Assembly: GCA_964651475.1 (NCBI GenBank) | Contig: CAZYXV010000011.1 | Coordinates: forward strand, 62,001 to 126,000 | Source of the DNA: JBGSMF01 sp964651475 | GTDB taxonomy: Bacteria; Chloroflexota; Anaerolineae; Fen-1058 | DNA: 64,000 bases | Reading direction: 5' to 3' | Part shown: positions 50,601-58,201 of the stretch, in pieces | Layout of the letters: the number at the start of each line of letters is the position of its first letter | Numbering within the stretch: the stretch's first letter is position 1 | Program-made: the position numbers and the translations under genes | The notes under the pieces: model-generated | What the model saw: only the letters and a program-made list of their open reading frames with translations | What the model was told of the DNA's origin: nothing | Database searches by the model: none

Positions 50601-50755
50601 AATTGCACAAGCGCCAGGCGGCCGCCTCTCAAGCCGACCGCGAACTCTATCAACGCCAGATAGATGCCACCGACCGCGAGATTGACAAGTTGGTGTACGG
50701 GCTATACAATTTGACTGCTGAGGACATTCGCATCATTGAAGGGGATACTTCCTGA
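47627..50755 (+). CDS. Type IIG restriction enzyme/N6-adenine methyltransferase
   Basis: 1042 aa single-chain restriction-modification protein of the Eco57I/BREX-PglX-like adenine methyltransferase type. The N-terminal part has a PD-(D/E)xK-like site (PDYAFRVG then FFTEAKK, about residues 80-100). The methyltransferase core has VYYTPTYIVEYIV, motif I LDMACGSGSFLLGAY and motif IV IIGNPPYIR. The C-terminal third is the target-recognition region, whose DNA (49900-50500) is visibly richer in A+T. The ATG at 47627 has GGGAGG. Cutting activity is inferred, not proven. Confidence 0.87.
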   Translation: MTITFDQARAQIVQLVRHFDLNLYRAPDYKEAHARQDFIDPMFIALGWDVHNVQHAAPHYREVVVEASLDVEGSRKAPDYAFRVGRETKFFTEAKKPGVSIRTSAGAAYQLRRYAWSLKLPLSLLTDFEELAVYDCRTRPSEKDKATTGRIQLYTYQEYPDRWRELWDVFSREAALSGAFDQFAQTSQGKRGASAVDAEFLKEVEAWRDALARNVALRNPRLTVDELNDAVQRTIDRIIFLRMAEDRGMEEYEQLRRLAYGGEGMYAGLIDLCRKADARYNSGLFDFGADKLTPALTVDDKTLKPILSNLYFPASPYEFSVLPTEILGNVYEQFLGKVIRLTPAHQAKVEEKPAVRKAGGVYYTPTYIVEYIVRNTVGKLVEGKSPKQLEAFRVLDMACGSGSFLLGAYQYLLDYYAQWYAREIETGDRDRTLNGIRHTSYETKLYRTSDGAWRLTTAEKKRILTAHIFGVDIDRQAVEVTKLSLLLKVLEGESDETLGKQLALFQERALPNLDRNIKCGNSLIGPDYFTGQLLPDADELRRVNPFDWEREFPAAMKAGGPSALPPWVAGQGFDCIIGNPPYIRIQTMKEWAPLEVEAYKQLYTAASKGNYDIYVVFVERGLSLLNERGRLGFILPHKFFNAQYGQPVRELLAKGRHLAHIVHFGDQQVFAGATTYTSLMFLDKAGRDECEYVKVDDLAAWRANQTFEVSKDLKGLAHGIIPASSITAAEWNFSVGHGAGLFERLSRMPVKLGDVAARMAQGIRTSANEVYVLDLVSVSGNLITAHSKQLDQDVKLERKALSLFLQGREIKPYRVLPSGKMIIIPYCIENGRTILISEKELRDKFPKMFAYLSENKTYLENRERGRMRGANWYAYVYPKNIDVMAASKILVPDIADRASFALDETGEYAFTSGYGIILKSDVSESPKYVLGLLNSKVLDFYLKRISTTMRGGFFRYFTQFIEQLPIRPIVFSDPADAARHERMVTLVEQMLELHKRQAAASQADRELYQRQIDATDREIDKLVYGLYNLTAEDIRIIEGDTS
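49741..49772. repeat. Perfect palindrome inside the Type IIG gene
   Basis: GACCTTTGAGGTCT (49741-49754), CCAA, AGACCTCAAAGGTC (49759-49772): a 14-bp perfect inverted repeat, read in frame as TFEVSKDLKGL between the methyltransferase core and the target-recognition region. Confidence 0.85.
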
Positions 50756-51405
50756 TGAGAAGAAGAATGAAGGATTATCACGTAAACATTTTCTATAGCC
50801 AGGAAGATGAGGGATATATTGCCGACATTCCCGACTTGCCAATGTGTTCCGCATTTGGCGCAACGCCTATGGAGGCGCTTGAGCAAGTCGAGGCTGCCAA
50901 AGATGATTTGAAACAGTTAAAATTTCACCTTGATGACGCACCTGTCGAGATGTGGCTAACCCGGCTCCGTGAAATAGCCAAGCTTGATCTGCCGCTAGCC
51001 CGGCAAGAAGCACTATTACGCTTGATTTGGCAAGAAGCGTATTTACCTCGGCAAGGGCTAGTCGCCAGCGTGGCGACCCTGCTGGGGCGGGATTGCTTTG
51101 GCTCGAATTGGCAGGTCACTTTTAGACACGATATGGCCTCGGTGCGTCAGGCGCTAGTTGAAGCTGGTCACCGGCTGGCTTACTCTCGTGAGCACGGCGG
51201 ATATTACATTGAGGGACGTCCTCTGCTGGATGAGCAATTACAACGACTCATTGCCGGCGCCGTCGCCGAAGTTGACCCCAGACAAATTGCTATTTACCGG
51301 CAACTCAGCCCTGCGCAAAGAATATGGCAACTAGCCCATCTTTCCGATTGGCTGCGCCAGGCTAACGAGCGCCGCTTGCATCGTGAAAGGACTGGCCAAA
51401 AATGA
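50755..51405 (+). CDS. HicB-like protein with C-terminal extension
   Basis: 216 aa. Residues 5-50 resemble a HicB antitoxin-type partial RNase H fold (VNIFYSQEDEGYIADIPDLP, ATPMEALEQV). The remaining 160 residues match no family I recognise; the last part (SPAQRIWQLAHLSDWLRQANE) resembles sequences found next to nucleotidyltransferases. No HicA toxin gene is adjacent. The ATG at 50755 overlaps the restriction enzyme stop as TGATG; ATG 50767 is an alternative. It overlaps the next gene as ATGA. Confidence 0.6.
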   Translation: MRRRMKDYHVNIFYSQEDEGYIADIPDLPMCSAFGATPMEALEQVEAAKDDLKQLKFHLDDAPVEMWLTRLREIAKLDLPLARQEALLRLIWQEAYLPRQGLVASVATLLGRDCFGSNWQVTFRHDMASVRQALVEAGHRLAYSREHGGYYIEGRPLLDEQLQRLIAGAVAEVDPRQIAIYRQLSPAQRIWQLAHLSDWLRQANERRLHRERTGQK

Positions 51406-52019
51406 TAACCCGGTCGCAACCATCATCACAAATGGGCTTGATTGACTTTGCCCGCTTGGTGATTGACGCTCTTGAAGCATCTGGCGCCGAATATATGCTT
51501 GGGGGCGCTTTGGCAGTGGCAGCCTGGGCCGAAGCTCGCTCTACGCAAGATGTGGATATTGTCGTGAGCGTTTCCCTCGAACGAATAAAACGTCTCTCTG
51601 AAGAGCTTGAAAAACGGGATATGTTGGTGCCGGTAGAAATCATGCTCGACACCTTTTTAGAGGATCAGGGCGACTTGCCCATCAATGCTATTCACCTTTA
51701 CACTGGCTACAAGGCGGAACTTTTTATGCTTCGCCCTGGCAATCAACACCGCGCGGCAGCATTTGCCCGGCGCAAGTTGGTAGACCTGGGACCGCCGTTG
51801 GGTGAAGTATATGTTCACGCTCCCGAAGACTTGATTCTATACAAGCTCCACTACTTCAGATTGAGCCAGCAACCCAAGCACGTGCGTGATATCACCAGTA
51901 TTGTGCTGGCTATCGGTAATGAGCTTGACATGGCTTACATCACAACTTGGGCGCACCGCCTGGGCCTGGCGACGCTGTGGGCCGAGATGCAGCGGCAGGC
52001 GCAAGCTCGCGCTTCTTGA
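51402..52019 (+). CDS. Nucleotidyltransferase (AbiEii/MNT-like)
   Basis: 205 aa. The nucleotidyltransferase signature LGGALAVAAWAEARSTQDVDIVV (GG...D.D) lies at about residues 30-52, followed by HAPEDLILYKLHY. Proteins of this type act as toxin or modifying partner in AbiE and HEPN-MNT systems. Here it is coupled to the HicB-like gene and cotranscribed with a restriction enzyme, so a defence or addiction role is likely but not shown. Confidence 0.72.
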   Translation: MITRSQPSSQMGLIDFARLVIDALEASGAEYMLGGALAVAAWAEARSTQDVDIVVSVSLERIKRLSEELEKRDMLVPVEIMLDTFLEDQGDLPINAIHLYTGYKAELFMLRPGNQHRAAAFARRKLVDLGPPLGEVYVHAPEDLILYKLHYFRLSQQPKHVRDITSIVLAIGNELDMAYITTWAHRLGLATLWAEMQRQAQARAS

Positions 52020-52134
52020 ATGTGTGTAACCACTGCAATAAAGACGTGTGATTAGTTTTTTGTGTTATGATGGGGTTGTTGCAGACGGCAACGTCGGCTT
52101 TACAAAATCTGATCAATCTTTATATGGAGGAAGC

Positions 52135-52401
52135 ATGGACAAGAAAACCACTGCGATTATTGTGACTGTAGCCGCCATGGTACTGTGCGGCTGCCCCGGG
52201 CTGCTAAGTTTGTGTGGAGGGGGCATGTTCGCGCTGATCAGTTTTATACCCGGCGCGGACATTGACGTTTTTGGCAGCAGCGACCCTCAATCGGCGCTAA
52301 CTTTTGGCGTCAGCGGCGTGTGCGCGGGCCTGGTGTGTGTGGCGATTGCGGCGGTGGCCATTTACCTGGTGTGGCGCCGTAACGCAACCTCGCCCCAATA
52401 A
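52135..52401 (+). CDS. Small membrane protein
   Basis: 88 aa with two transmembrane helices and a Cys-rich first helix (VLCGCPGLLSLCGGG). The ATG at 52135 is behind GGAGG at a good distance. The family is not recognised. Confidence 0.6.
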   Translation: MDKKTTAIIVTVAAMVLCGCPGLLSLCGGGMFALISFIPGADIDVFGSSDPQSALTFGVSGVCAGLVCVAIAAVAIYLVWRRNATSPQ

Positions 52402-52405
52402 CCCG

Positions 52406-52585
52406 ATGACCCGCACACCACAAGAACTCGTCGAACAGTACGTGCGAGCGGCAAACGCCCGAGACTGGCAGGCCTTTGCCGCACTATTGCACGAGGACAT
52501 TATTTACGAGATTCCCCAACTAGATTTTTGGCCTGCCTCCTACGAACCGCCCGTTCGCCAATCGCCATTTGTCGAGAGATATTGA
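52406..52585 (+). pseudogene. Truncated NTF2/SnoaL-like protein
   Basis: 59 codons. The start, TPQELVEQYVRAANARDWQAF in part and LHEDIIYEIPQ, is the N-terminal half of an NTF2-like (SnoaL) small protein, which normally has about 120-140 residues. After EIPQ the sequence leaves the family and stops at 52585. The 3' half is missing, and a palindromic repeat lies downstream. Confidence 0.55.
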
Positions 52586-52691
52586 GTGTAGGCAAAGTAA
52601 TGGCGCGCCGTGCGCGTGATGTAAGGCGTTAAGCGCAATGGCAATGCCGGTCATATTGTCTTTTGCTCACACTCGAATCCTTTCTAGATGG

Positions 52692-52813
52692 CAATTTACT
52701 GGGCAGTATCGCAAATCTTGTGTAATTTGCCGGTTCGCCCGCAGTTCAACCTGTCTGCCGCCAGGCAGGCTGCGGGCGGAACGAATTTACACACAACTCG
52801 ACATACCGCCATT
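52692..52813. repeat. Palindromic repeat element
   Basis: The left arm TTGTGTAATTTGCCGGTTCG...GCAG (52718-52744) pairs with the right arm CTGCGGGCGGAACGAATTTA...CAA (52770-52796), with an inner CCTGTCTGCC/AGGCAGG hairpin. ATTTACTG occurs on both flanks (near 52694 and 52811). The 246-base gap 52586-52831 holds nothing else I can support. Confidence 0.65.
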
Positions 52814-52831
52814 TACTGCGAGTGATTGAAT

Positions 52832-53350
52832 GTGAACAAGCCTACTGGTAGAAGGACCGTTAGGCTATTGATGACCTTGGCGCTTTTTTCAGTGCTGATC
52901 GGTGCGCTCTCAGGTGTGATCGAATCAGCGGTTCGCGACAATTGGTGGGGAATAGGGATCTTTTGGATGGTTGGTGGAACAGTGCTTGCAGCGGTTTTAG
53001 TTGCCATTGATGTGAACGAGCGCATCAAGATCAGTGGTGATGATTGGCATTATGGAGTGATAGTGGCGACGATTGCTGGTGCACTGCTAGGGGGAGCAAG
53101 TGGACATTCGTGGGGTGAGTTTTTTAACTGGATAATAGTTGTTAGAACGATTAGCTTGGTATTTCTTGGGGCAGTTACTGGGGCGGTCGTTGAGATAATG
53201 ATACATCATATCGGAAAACGTAACATATCAGGTGAAATAATCCCGATGAGCAAATTTATCTGGGTAATTGTCATTGGAGTGATTGTAGCATCCATCTTTC
53301 ATGTTGGTTTGGAAACGATCATACTGATTACCCAAAAAATGGTCGGATGA
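52832..53350 (+). CDS. Membrane protein of unknown function
   Basis: 172 aa, about five hydrophobic helices (VRLLMTLALFSVLIGALSG; FWMVGGTVLAAVLVAI; the last IWVIVIGVIVASIF). The coding DNA is richer in A+T than its neighbours, suggesting recent arrival. The start is uncertain: GTG 52832 or TTG 52826, neither with a ribosome site. It begins directly after a palindromic element. Confidence 0.5.
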   Translation: MNKPTGRRTVRLLMTLALFSVLIGALSGVIESAVRDNWWGIGIFWMVGGTVLAAVLVAIDVNERIKISGDDWHYGVIVATIAGALLGGASGHSWGEFFNWIIVVRTISLVFLGAVTGAVVEIMIHHIGKRNISGEIIPMSKFIWVIVIGVIVASIFHVGLETIILITQKMVG

Positions 53351-53407
53351 AAGTAAGTGATGGTAAGGCTGGCGTTCTGCGCTGCAGTTGGGCAGAGGGG
53401 CAAAACA

Positions 53408-53812
53408 ATGACTTTAAAAACCCAAATTATACTCACCCGGACGATCCTTGCGTCACCGGCGCGGGTTTATGCTGCCTTTACCCGCGCGGAAGACTGGTGT
53501 GAATGGTGCTGTGAGAAAGCCGAGTCCGACGCCCGCATTGGGGGAAAGCTGCACATTTACACCGAAGGGTACAACGCCTACGGTGAATTCACGGAACTGG
53601 AACAAGATAAAACGATTACATTCACCTGGAATGGAGACAGAGAGCCGCCCACGCTTATTCACGTCTCGTTAGACGGGCATGAGAATAGCACCGTTATGAC
53701 CTTCCGGGTTACAGGTCTGTGCTCTGAGCAAGACTGGGCAGGCATTGCCGATTCCTTGGAACGCATTTGGGGACGGGTTTTGAACAACTTGAAGACTGTG
53801 CTGGAAACGTAG
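53408..53812 (+). CDS. SRPBCC (AHSA1-like) domain protein
   Basis: 134 aa. A START/Bet v 1-like fold: ILTRTILASPARVYAAFTRAEDWCEW in part, IGGKLHIYTEGYNAYGEF, and the final helix SLERIWGRVLNNL. Such proteins bind hydrophobic ligands or act as small chaperones. The ATG is behind GAGGGG. Ordinary and complete. Confidence 0.8.
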   Translation: MTLKTQIILTRTILASPARVYAAFTRAEDWCEWCCEKAESDARIGGKLHIYTEGYNAYGEFTELEQDKTITFTWNGDREPPTLIHVSLDGHENSTVMTFRVTGLCSEQDWAGIADSLERIWGRVLNNLKTVLET

Positions 53813-53826
53813 GACGAACGAAAGCA

Positions 53827-54489
53827 ATGTCTCGGGCTAACACCGAAACGGCAGCGCCTTGGTGGAATTGGCTCTACCCAGTCAGCGGATTGGCCGCCCT
53901 GGCATTGGGGGTGTTATTCCTGCTGGGGATGATGGGTCTGGTCGCCGCGGGTCCTGGCCCCATAACCAGCTGGCTCTCGTCATTTCAGAACAACTGGCTC
54001 GTCGTGCTCTTTAAACTAAATGCTGGGTTCGAGGGGGTTCAATTCGATCTGTTGTATGGGCTAAATCCCCTGGATATTACCATCTTGTCCCTCGTAGCCA
54101 CAATGTACCTCGGCCTTTATGCCGCGCTCAAGCCAACCAGTAGAGTGTGGTCCACGATTGCTGCCGTTATGCCGTTCCTGGGAATAGCGCTCTTTGTGGC
54201 GACGAAAATCGCAGGCCGCAGCGGGGTGATGGGTGCGGGGCTGGTCATCTCGTGCGTCATGCTGCGGAGCAATCTCTTTGGCAAGGTCATTGCTTGTGTG
54301 GGCATTCTGGCCAGCGTGTTCCTGTTGGCAGGCGATTTTGGCACGGCGCCTAACTCTCACTCGGACATTATTGCCATCCTCATTGGCATTGGGTATGTGT
54401 TTTTGATGACGTGGTTTTTCCTGGTCGGCCAAAGGCTCTTCCAGCTAAGGTACCGCTCCTCAAAAGAAGAGGTGAGACATGCAAACTGA
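53827..54489 (+). CDS. Polytopic membrane protein of unknown function
   Basis: 220 aa with about six transmembrane helices and short loops. The N-terminal half contains NAGFEGVQFDLLYGLNPLDITIL. No family recognised. The ATG at 53827 lacks a strong ribosome site. Its last 11 bases overlap the DUF2804 gene. Confidence 0.6.
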   Translation: MSRANTETAAPWWNWLYPVSGLAALALGVLFLLGMMGLVAAGPGPITSWLSSFQNNWLVVLFKLNAGFEGVQFDLLYGLNPLDITILSLVATMYLGLYAALKPTSRVWSTIAAVMPFLGIALFVATKIAGRSGVMGAGLVISCVMLRSNLFGKVIACVGILASVFLLAGDFGTAPNSHSDIIAILIGIGYVFLMTWFFLVGQRLFQLRYRSSKEEVRHAN

Positions 54490-55513
54490 ACTAACCCAAC
54501 CGGGTCCCCTGTTAGACGCGCAAGGCCGCCTGGCGCAGATAGGCTGGGCGCGGCAGCCGCTGCTCGATTGCAACCTGGAAAACGCCCACTTTTACGCGCT
54601 GCGATACTTGCAGCGCTTTCGGATTAAACGGTGGGACTATTACGCCGTCTTTACCCCGCGCCGCTTTTTTTCCGCTACCGTCGCCGATCTTGGATATGCT
54701 GGAAACGTATTTGTTTATACACTGGATTTCACCAGCGGCGACTTGTATGAAGAGGGGCTGGTCATCCCCTTGGGGCGCGGTATGTGTTTGCCGCGTAACA
54801 GTCTTTCGGGTGAGACTAGCTTTGCAAACCGGCAGGCGTCTTTGCGTTTTCAAGCGGATGGCGAAGCAAGGCGCATATTTGTAGATTGGCCGGCCTATCA
54901 CGATGGGCGCGGTATAAAAGCCGAGCTGGCGCTGAGCTGCCCGCCGAAACACGAATCGCTGACGATCGTCATTCCCATTGGGCAAAAACGCTTTTATTAC
55001 AACCGCAAGGTCAATTGCTTGCCCGCGCAAGGCTATATCCACTATGGCGACTGGCGCGAACAAGTGCATCCCAACGAAAGCCTGGGGTCACTGGATTGGG
55101 GGCGGGGGGTGTGGGAGTACCGGAGCTTTTGGAATTGGGCCAGCGCTTCCGGCTTTTTGCCAGATGGGCGCACGATTGGGCTGAACCTGGGGCGCGGCTT
55201 TGGCGACCTGAGCCGGGCTACCGAAAATTGTGTGATTCTGGATGGACGGATCCACAAGTTGGAACAGGTCAGCTTTGACTATCACTCCCCTGACTATATG
55301 CGTCCCTGGCGTTTCACAGACAACGAAGGACGCCTGGAGCTGACTTTCACGCCGTTCTGCGAGCGGGTGGCGCGCACGAACCTGGGGTTGATTTTTAGCG
55401 AGGTGCACCAGATGTTTGGGCGCTACACCGGCCAGGCCCGGCTGGACGACGGGCAGGTGGTGGAACTGCGTGACCTGATCGGATTTGCCGAAGAACACCA
55501 CGCGCGCTGGTAA
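54479..55513 (+). CDS. DUF2804 family protein
   Basis: 344 aa. It is recognised by the family layout: PGPLLDAQGRLAQIGWARQPL at the start, YAVFTPRRFFSATVADLGY, FYYNRKVNCLPAQG, LDWGRGVWEYRSFWNWASASG in part, and LNLGRGFGDLS. The fold is probably all beta. Function is unknown. The ATG is behind AGAGGTGAG. It converges with the efflux operon, ten bases away. Confidence 0.85.
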   Translation: MQTELTQPGPLLDAQGRLAQIGWARQPLLDCNLENAHFYALRYLQRFRIKRWDYYAVFTPRRFFSATVADLGYAGNVFVYTLDFTSGDLYEEGLVIPLGRGMCLPRNSLSGETSFANRQASLRFQADGEARRIFVDWPAYHDGRGIKAELALSCPPKHESLTIVIPIGQKRFYYNRKVNCLPAQGYIHYGDWREQVHPNESLGSLDWGRGVWEYRSFWNWASASGFLPDGRTIGLNLGRGFGDLSRATENCVILDGRIHKLEQVSFDYHSPDYMRPWRFTDNEGRLELTFTPFCERVARTNLGLIFSEVHQMFGRYTGQARLDDGQVVELRDLIGFAEEHHARW

Positions 55514-55523
55514 GTTAGTCATA

Positions 55524-56783
55524 TTAACCTCCGAACCGGGCGTCGGCGGGCATGCCGGGTTTGAGCAGTCCTTCGGGGTTGGGCAAGTGTATCTCGACCA
55601 CGTAAAAGGTATTGATGCGCTCTTCTGCGGTGGCGACGTTGCGCGGTGTGAACTCGGGTTCATCCCCGATGCGATGCACTTGACCTTCAAAGGTCTTGCC
55701 GGGAAAGCTATCCACCGTCACCTGTACCCGTTGGCCCAATTGTACCTGGCCGATGCGATTCTCCGGCACATAAACGTCCAAGGTCACCTCACTGAGATCG
55801 GCCAGGCTGAGGATGGGCGCTGCTGGTGCGGCCAGTTCACCCGGTTTGAGAGCTTGGTTCAACACGACGCCGCTGATGGGACTTGTTAGGGTACATTTCT
55901 CCACTTGGACGCGGAACACATTGGCTTCAGCCTCTGCCTTGCGCACGTTTGCTTCTGCCACGGCAATCTCTTCCGGCGTGGGGCCTGCCAGCAAGTCATC
56001 TAGCTGGGCCTGGGCCACGGCAACCCCGGCCTGAGCCACCCGGTATTGCCCCTCGGCTGCGTTGGCCTGGGCGATGAATCCCAATGGCTTGTTTCGGATG
56101 CTCAAGAGTTGGCTAAGCAAAGCCTGGGCGGTCTTTTCGTCGGCCTGGGCAGCCGCCAGGGCCTCTTGGGCCGCCTTTCTCTGCAAGTCAGTCATCGGGC
56201 GATCGGTGCTTGGTTTCTGGTCGAGTATCAGTTGTTCGCGGGCCAGCTCCGCCTTGGCCAACTCGACACCCTGGGCGGCCTGTTTCACCTGCGTGCGCGC
56301 CTCGACAATCTTGGCGTCGAGTTCCTGGGGATTCTCTAGCTCGGCCTGCGCATTCTTCCAGGCGTTATACGCCTCATCCCGTTGGGCCTCGGCCAGGGTC
56401 AGCGCGGCCCGTGTAGCGGTAACTGCCTCTGGGCGTGGGCCGGCCTTGACCACGGCCAGATCCGCTTTGGCAGTGACTACGGCGGCTTCTGCGGTGGTCA
56501 ATTGAATCAACCAGGGTGTTGTGTCTAGTGCCACCAGAACGTCGCCGGCGTGTACCTCGGCACCCTCTTTCGTCCGCACTTTAAGAATGCGTCCTCCCAG
56601 ATCGCAGGCGACGCGCAACTCTGTGGCCCGGATCGTTCCCGACGCTGTCAGTGCGCCCTCGCCGTTGGCCTGGACGATGTTGACAGGGAGAGCCAGGGAA
56701 AGCGCCGTCGCCTGGCAGCCGCTGCACAGCGCCGCTATGATTACCAATCCCACTATCTGCGTATACCGTTTACCCGTCATCAT
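55524..56783 (-). CDS. Efflux adaptor lipoprotein (HlyD/YbhG-like), copy 1
   Basis: 419 aa. Signal peptide with lipobox ALCSGC, a biotinyl-lipoyl-like domain split around a long coiled-coil hairpin (about residues 85-300, Ala/Gln/Glu rich) and a beta-barrel (VTLDVYVPENRIG, VTVDSFPGKTFEG, FTPRNVATAEER). It links an inner-membrane pump to the cell surface. It is last in the operon, eight bases after copy 2. The C-terminal 100 residues of the two copies are almost parallel. Confidence 0.87.
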   Translation of the reverse strand: MMTGKRYTQIVGLVIIAALCSGCQATALSLALPVNIVQANGEGALTASGTIRATELRVACDLGGRILKVRTKEGAEVHAGDVLVALDTTPWLIQLTTAEAAVVTAKADLAVVKAGPRPEAVTATRAALTLAEAQRDEAYNAWKNAQAELENPQELDAKIVEARTQVKQAAQGVELAKAELAREQLILDQKPSTDRPMTDLQRKAAQEALAAAQADEKTAQALLSQLLSIRNKPLGFIAQANAAEGQYRVAQAGVAVAQAQLDDLLAGPTPEEIAVAEANVRKAEAEANVFRVQVEKCTLTSPISGVVLNQALKPGELAAPAAPILSLADLSEVTLDVYVPENRIGQVQLGQRVQVTVDSFPGKTFEGQVHRIGDEPEFTPRNVATAEERINTFYVVEIHLPNPEGLLKPGMPADARFGG

Positions 56784-56791
56784 TCACCCTT

Positions 56792-58201
56792 TCAATTTCC
56801 AAATTGAGCGTCAGCCGGCATACCTGGCTTGAGCGCGCCATCGTCGTTGGCAATGCAAATTTTCACGGCAAAGACCAGGTTCACCCGTTCTTCTTTTGTA
56901 GCGACATTGCGCGGCGTGAACTCGGCCTCGTCAGAGATGTAGCTGATCCGTCCCTCAAAGACTCGACCAGGAAAGCTATCCACGCTCACCTGGACTGGTT
57001 GGTCCAGATGCACCTGTCCCAGGCTGGTTTCTGGCACGTATACGGTCAAGATGACCTGCTCCATGTTGGCGATGGTGAGTATGGTAGCCCCTTGGGCAGC
57101 GACCTCGCCAGGGCGGGCCACAATGTCTGTAACGGTGCCGGTCATGGGCGACGTGATACGCATCATCCCTCGCTGTGTCATCAGCGCCTCTCGTCCGGCC
57201 TGGGCCTGGGCGACCCGCGCTTCCAGGGCGGCGAGCTGTTCGTCGGTGGCGCCGGCTTGCAGTGCTGCTACCTGGGCCTGGGCCGCGGCAACCTGGGCAT
57301 CAGCCTGCGCCAGGGCGCCTTGGGCTTGGTCCGCGGCGGCTTTTAGCGTTTGCGGATTGGCGTGCTGGGCATAGAGTTGGGCCAGCATCGCCTGGGTACC
57401 GTCTTTTTGCGCGCTGGCGGCGTTGACGCCGATCCAGGCTTGCCAGTACATGTTGGGGACAAGGTGTCCCTCTAAAGGAACTCCGGGCAAAGAGGGGCGG
57501 TAAGGCTCTGGGATATTTTTCAATTTGTCTTTAGCCTCTGCGAGCTTTTCCATGCCGTCCCAGTAATTGTTATGAGCGATCTCGGCCGCGTCTTTGAGCG
57601 CCACGGCCTGCGCCAATTGATGCTGGGTGGATTCGAGTTGGGCCGATGTAACGGCAATCTGCAAGTTGACGTCTTGGGGATTTTCCACCAGGGCTTGCGT
57701 GTCGCTGACAGCCTGTTGCGCGGCGAGGCATCCCGCCTGGGCCTGGGCCAACTGCGCCTGGGCCACGGCAATCTGCCCGGCACGGGCGCCGGCCCTTGCC
57801 TGTGTCAGCCAGGCCTTGGCCAGCTCGATCGTAGCGTCAATGGCCTCAATCTGCGCATCGAGCAGACTTGTATCCAGTTGGACGAGCAGATCGCCCACAG
57901 CCACTTTATCCCCCTCGGTCACTGGGATCTCGGCAATGCGCCCGCCGAACTCGTTGGCAATGGCGACCTGGTCAGCCCGGATGATGCCGGACGCCTCCAG
58001 CCCATTACCGTCGAGCGCTTGCGGCTGGGGCGATGGCGAGGTCTGGCAGCCGGCCAGGATTAGGATTAGGATTAGGATTGGGGGTAGGGTTAGGGTTATC
58101 AAGATCAGGCCTCCCAGCTCACCCAGAACACGGCCAAACCATCTTGGCAAGCATACTTGCTTCGTCATACTTTGTTTATCCTTATTCATAACACGCCTCA
58201 T
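56792..58201 (-). CDS. Efflux adaptor lipoprotein (HlyD/YbhG-like), copy 2
   Basis: 469 aa. Same layout as copy 1 with a longer coiled coil (alternating Ala/Gln). Its signal segment ILILILILAGC is encoded by a hexamer repeat (see 58056). The barrel has VILTVYVPETSLG, SVDSFPGRVFEG and FTPRNVATKEER. The ATG at 58201 directly follows the upstream ATPase stop and has GGGGAG five bases upstream. Later ATG codons at 58189 and 58168 are possible. Confidence 0.87.
   Translation of the reverse strand: MRRVMNKDKQSMTKQVCLPRWFGRVLGELGGLILITLTLPPILILILILAGCQTSPSPQPQALDGNGLEASGIIRADQVAIANEFGGRIAEIPVTEGDKVAVGDLLVQLDTSLLDAQIEAIDATIELAKAWLTQARAGARAGQIAVAQAQLAQAQAGCLAAQQAVSDTQALVENPQDVNLQIAVTSAQLESTQHQLAQAVALKDAAEIAHNNYWDGMEKLAEAKDKLKNIPEPYRPSLPGVPLEGHLVPNMYWQAWIGVNAASAQKDGTQAMLAQLYAQHANPQTLKAAADQAQGALAQADAQVAAAQAQVAALQAGATDEQLAALEARVAQAQAGREALMTQRGMMRITSPMTGTVTDIVARPGEVAAQGATILTIANMEQVILTVYVPETSLGQVHLDQPVQVSVDSFPGRVFEGRISYISDEAEFTPRNVATKEERVNLVFAVKICIANDDGALKPGMPADAQFGN
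58056..58097 (+). repeat. Telomere-like hexamer repeat encoding the adaptor signal peptide
   Basis: Plus strand: four perfect AGGATT units (58056-58079), then GGGGGTAGGGTTAGGGTT. On the coding (minus) strand it encodes the Ile-Leu dipeptide repeat just before the lipobox. Each unit is six bases, so copy-number changes would keep the frame. Confidence 0.85.

Noticed and set aside
50755..51405. A standard HicAB toxin-antitoxin pair
   Set aside because: No HicA-like gene lies nearby and the protein is much longer than HicB.
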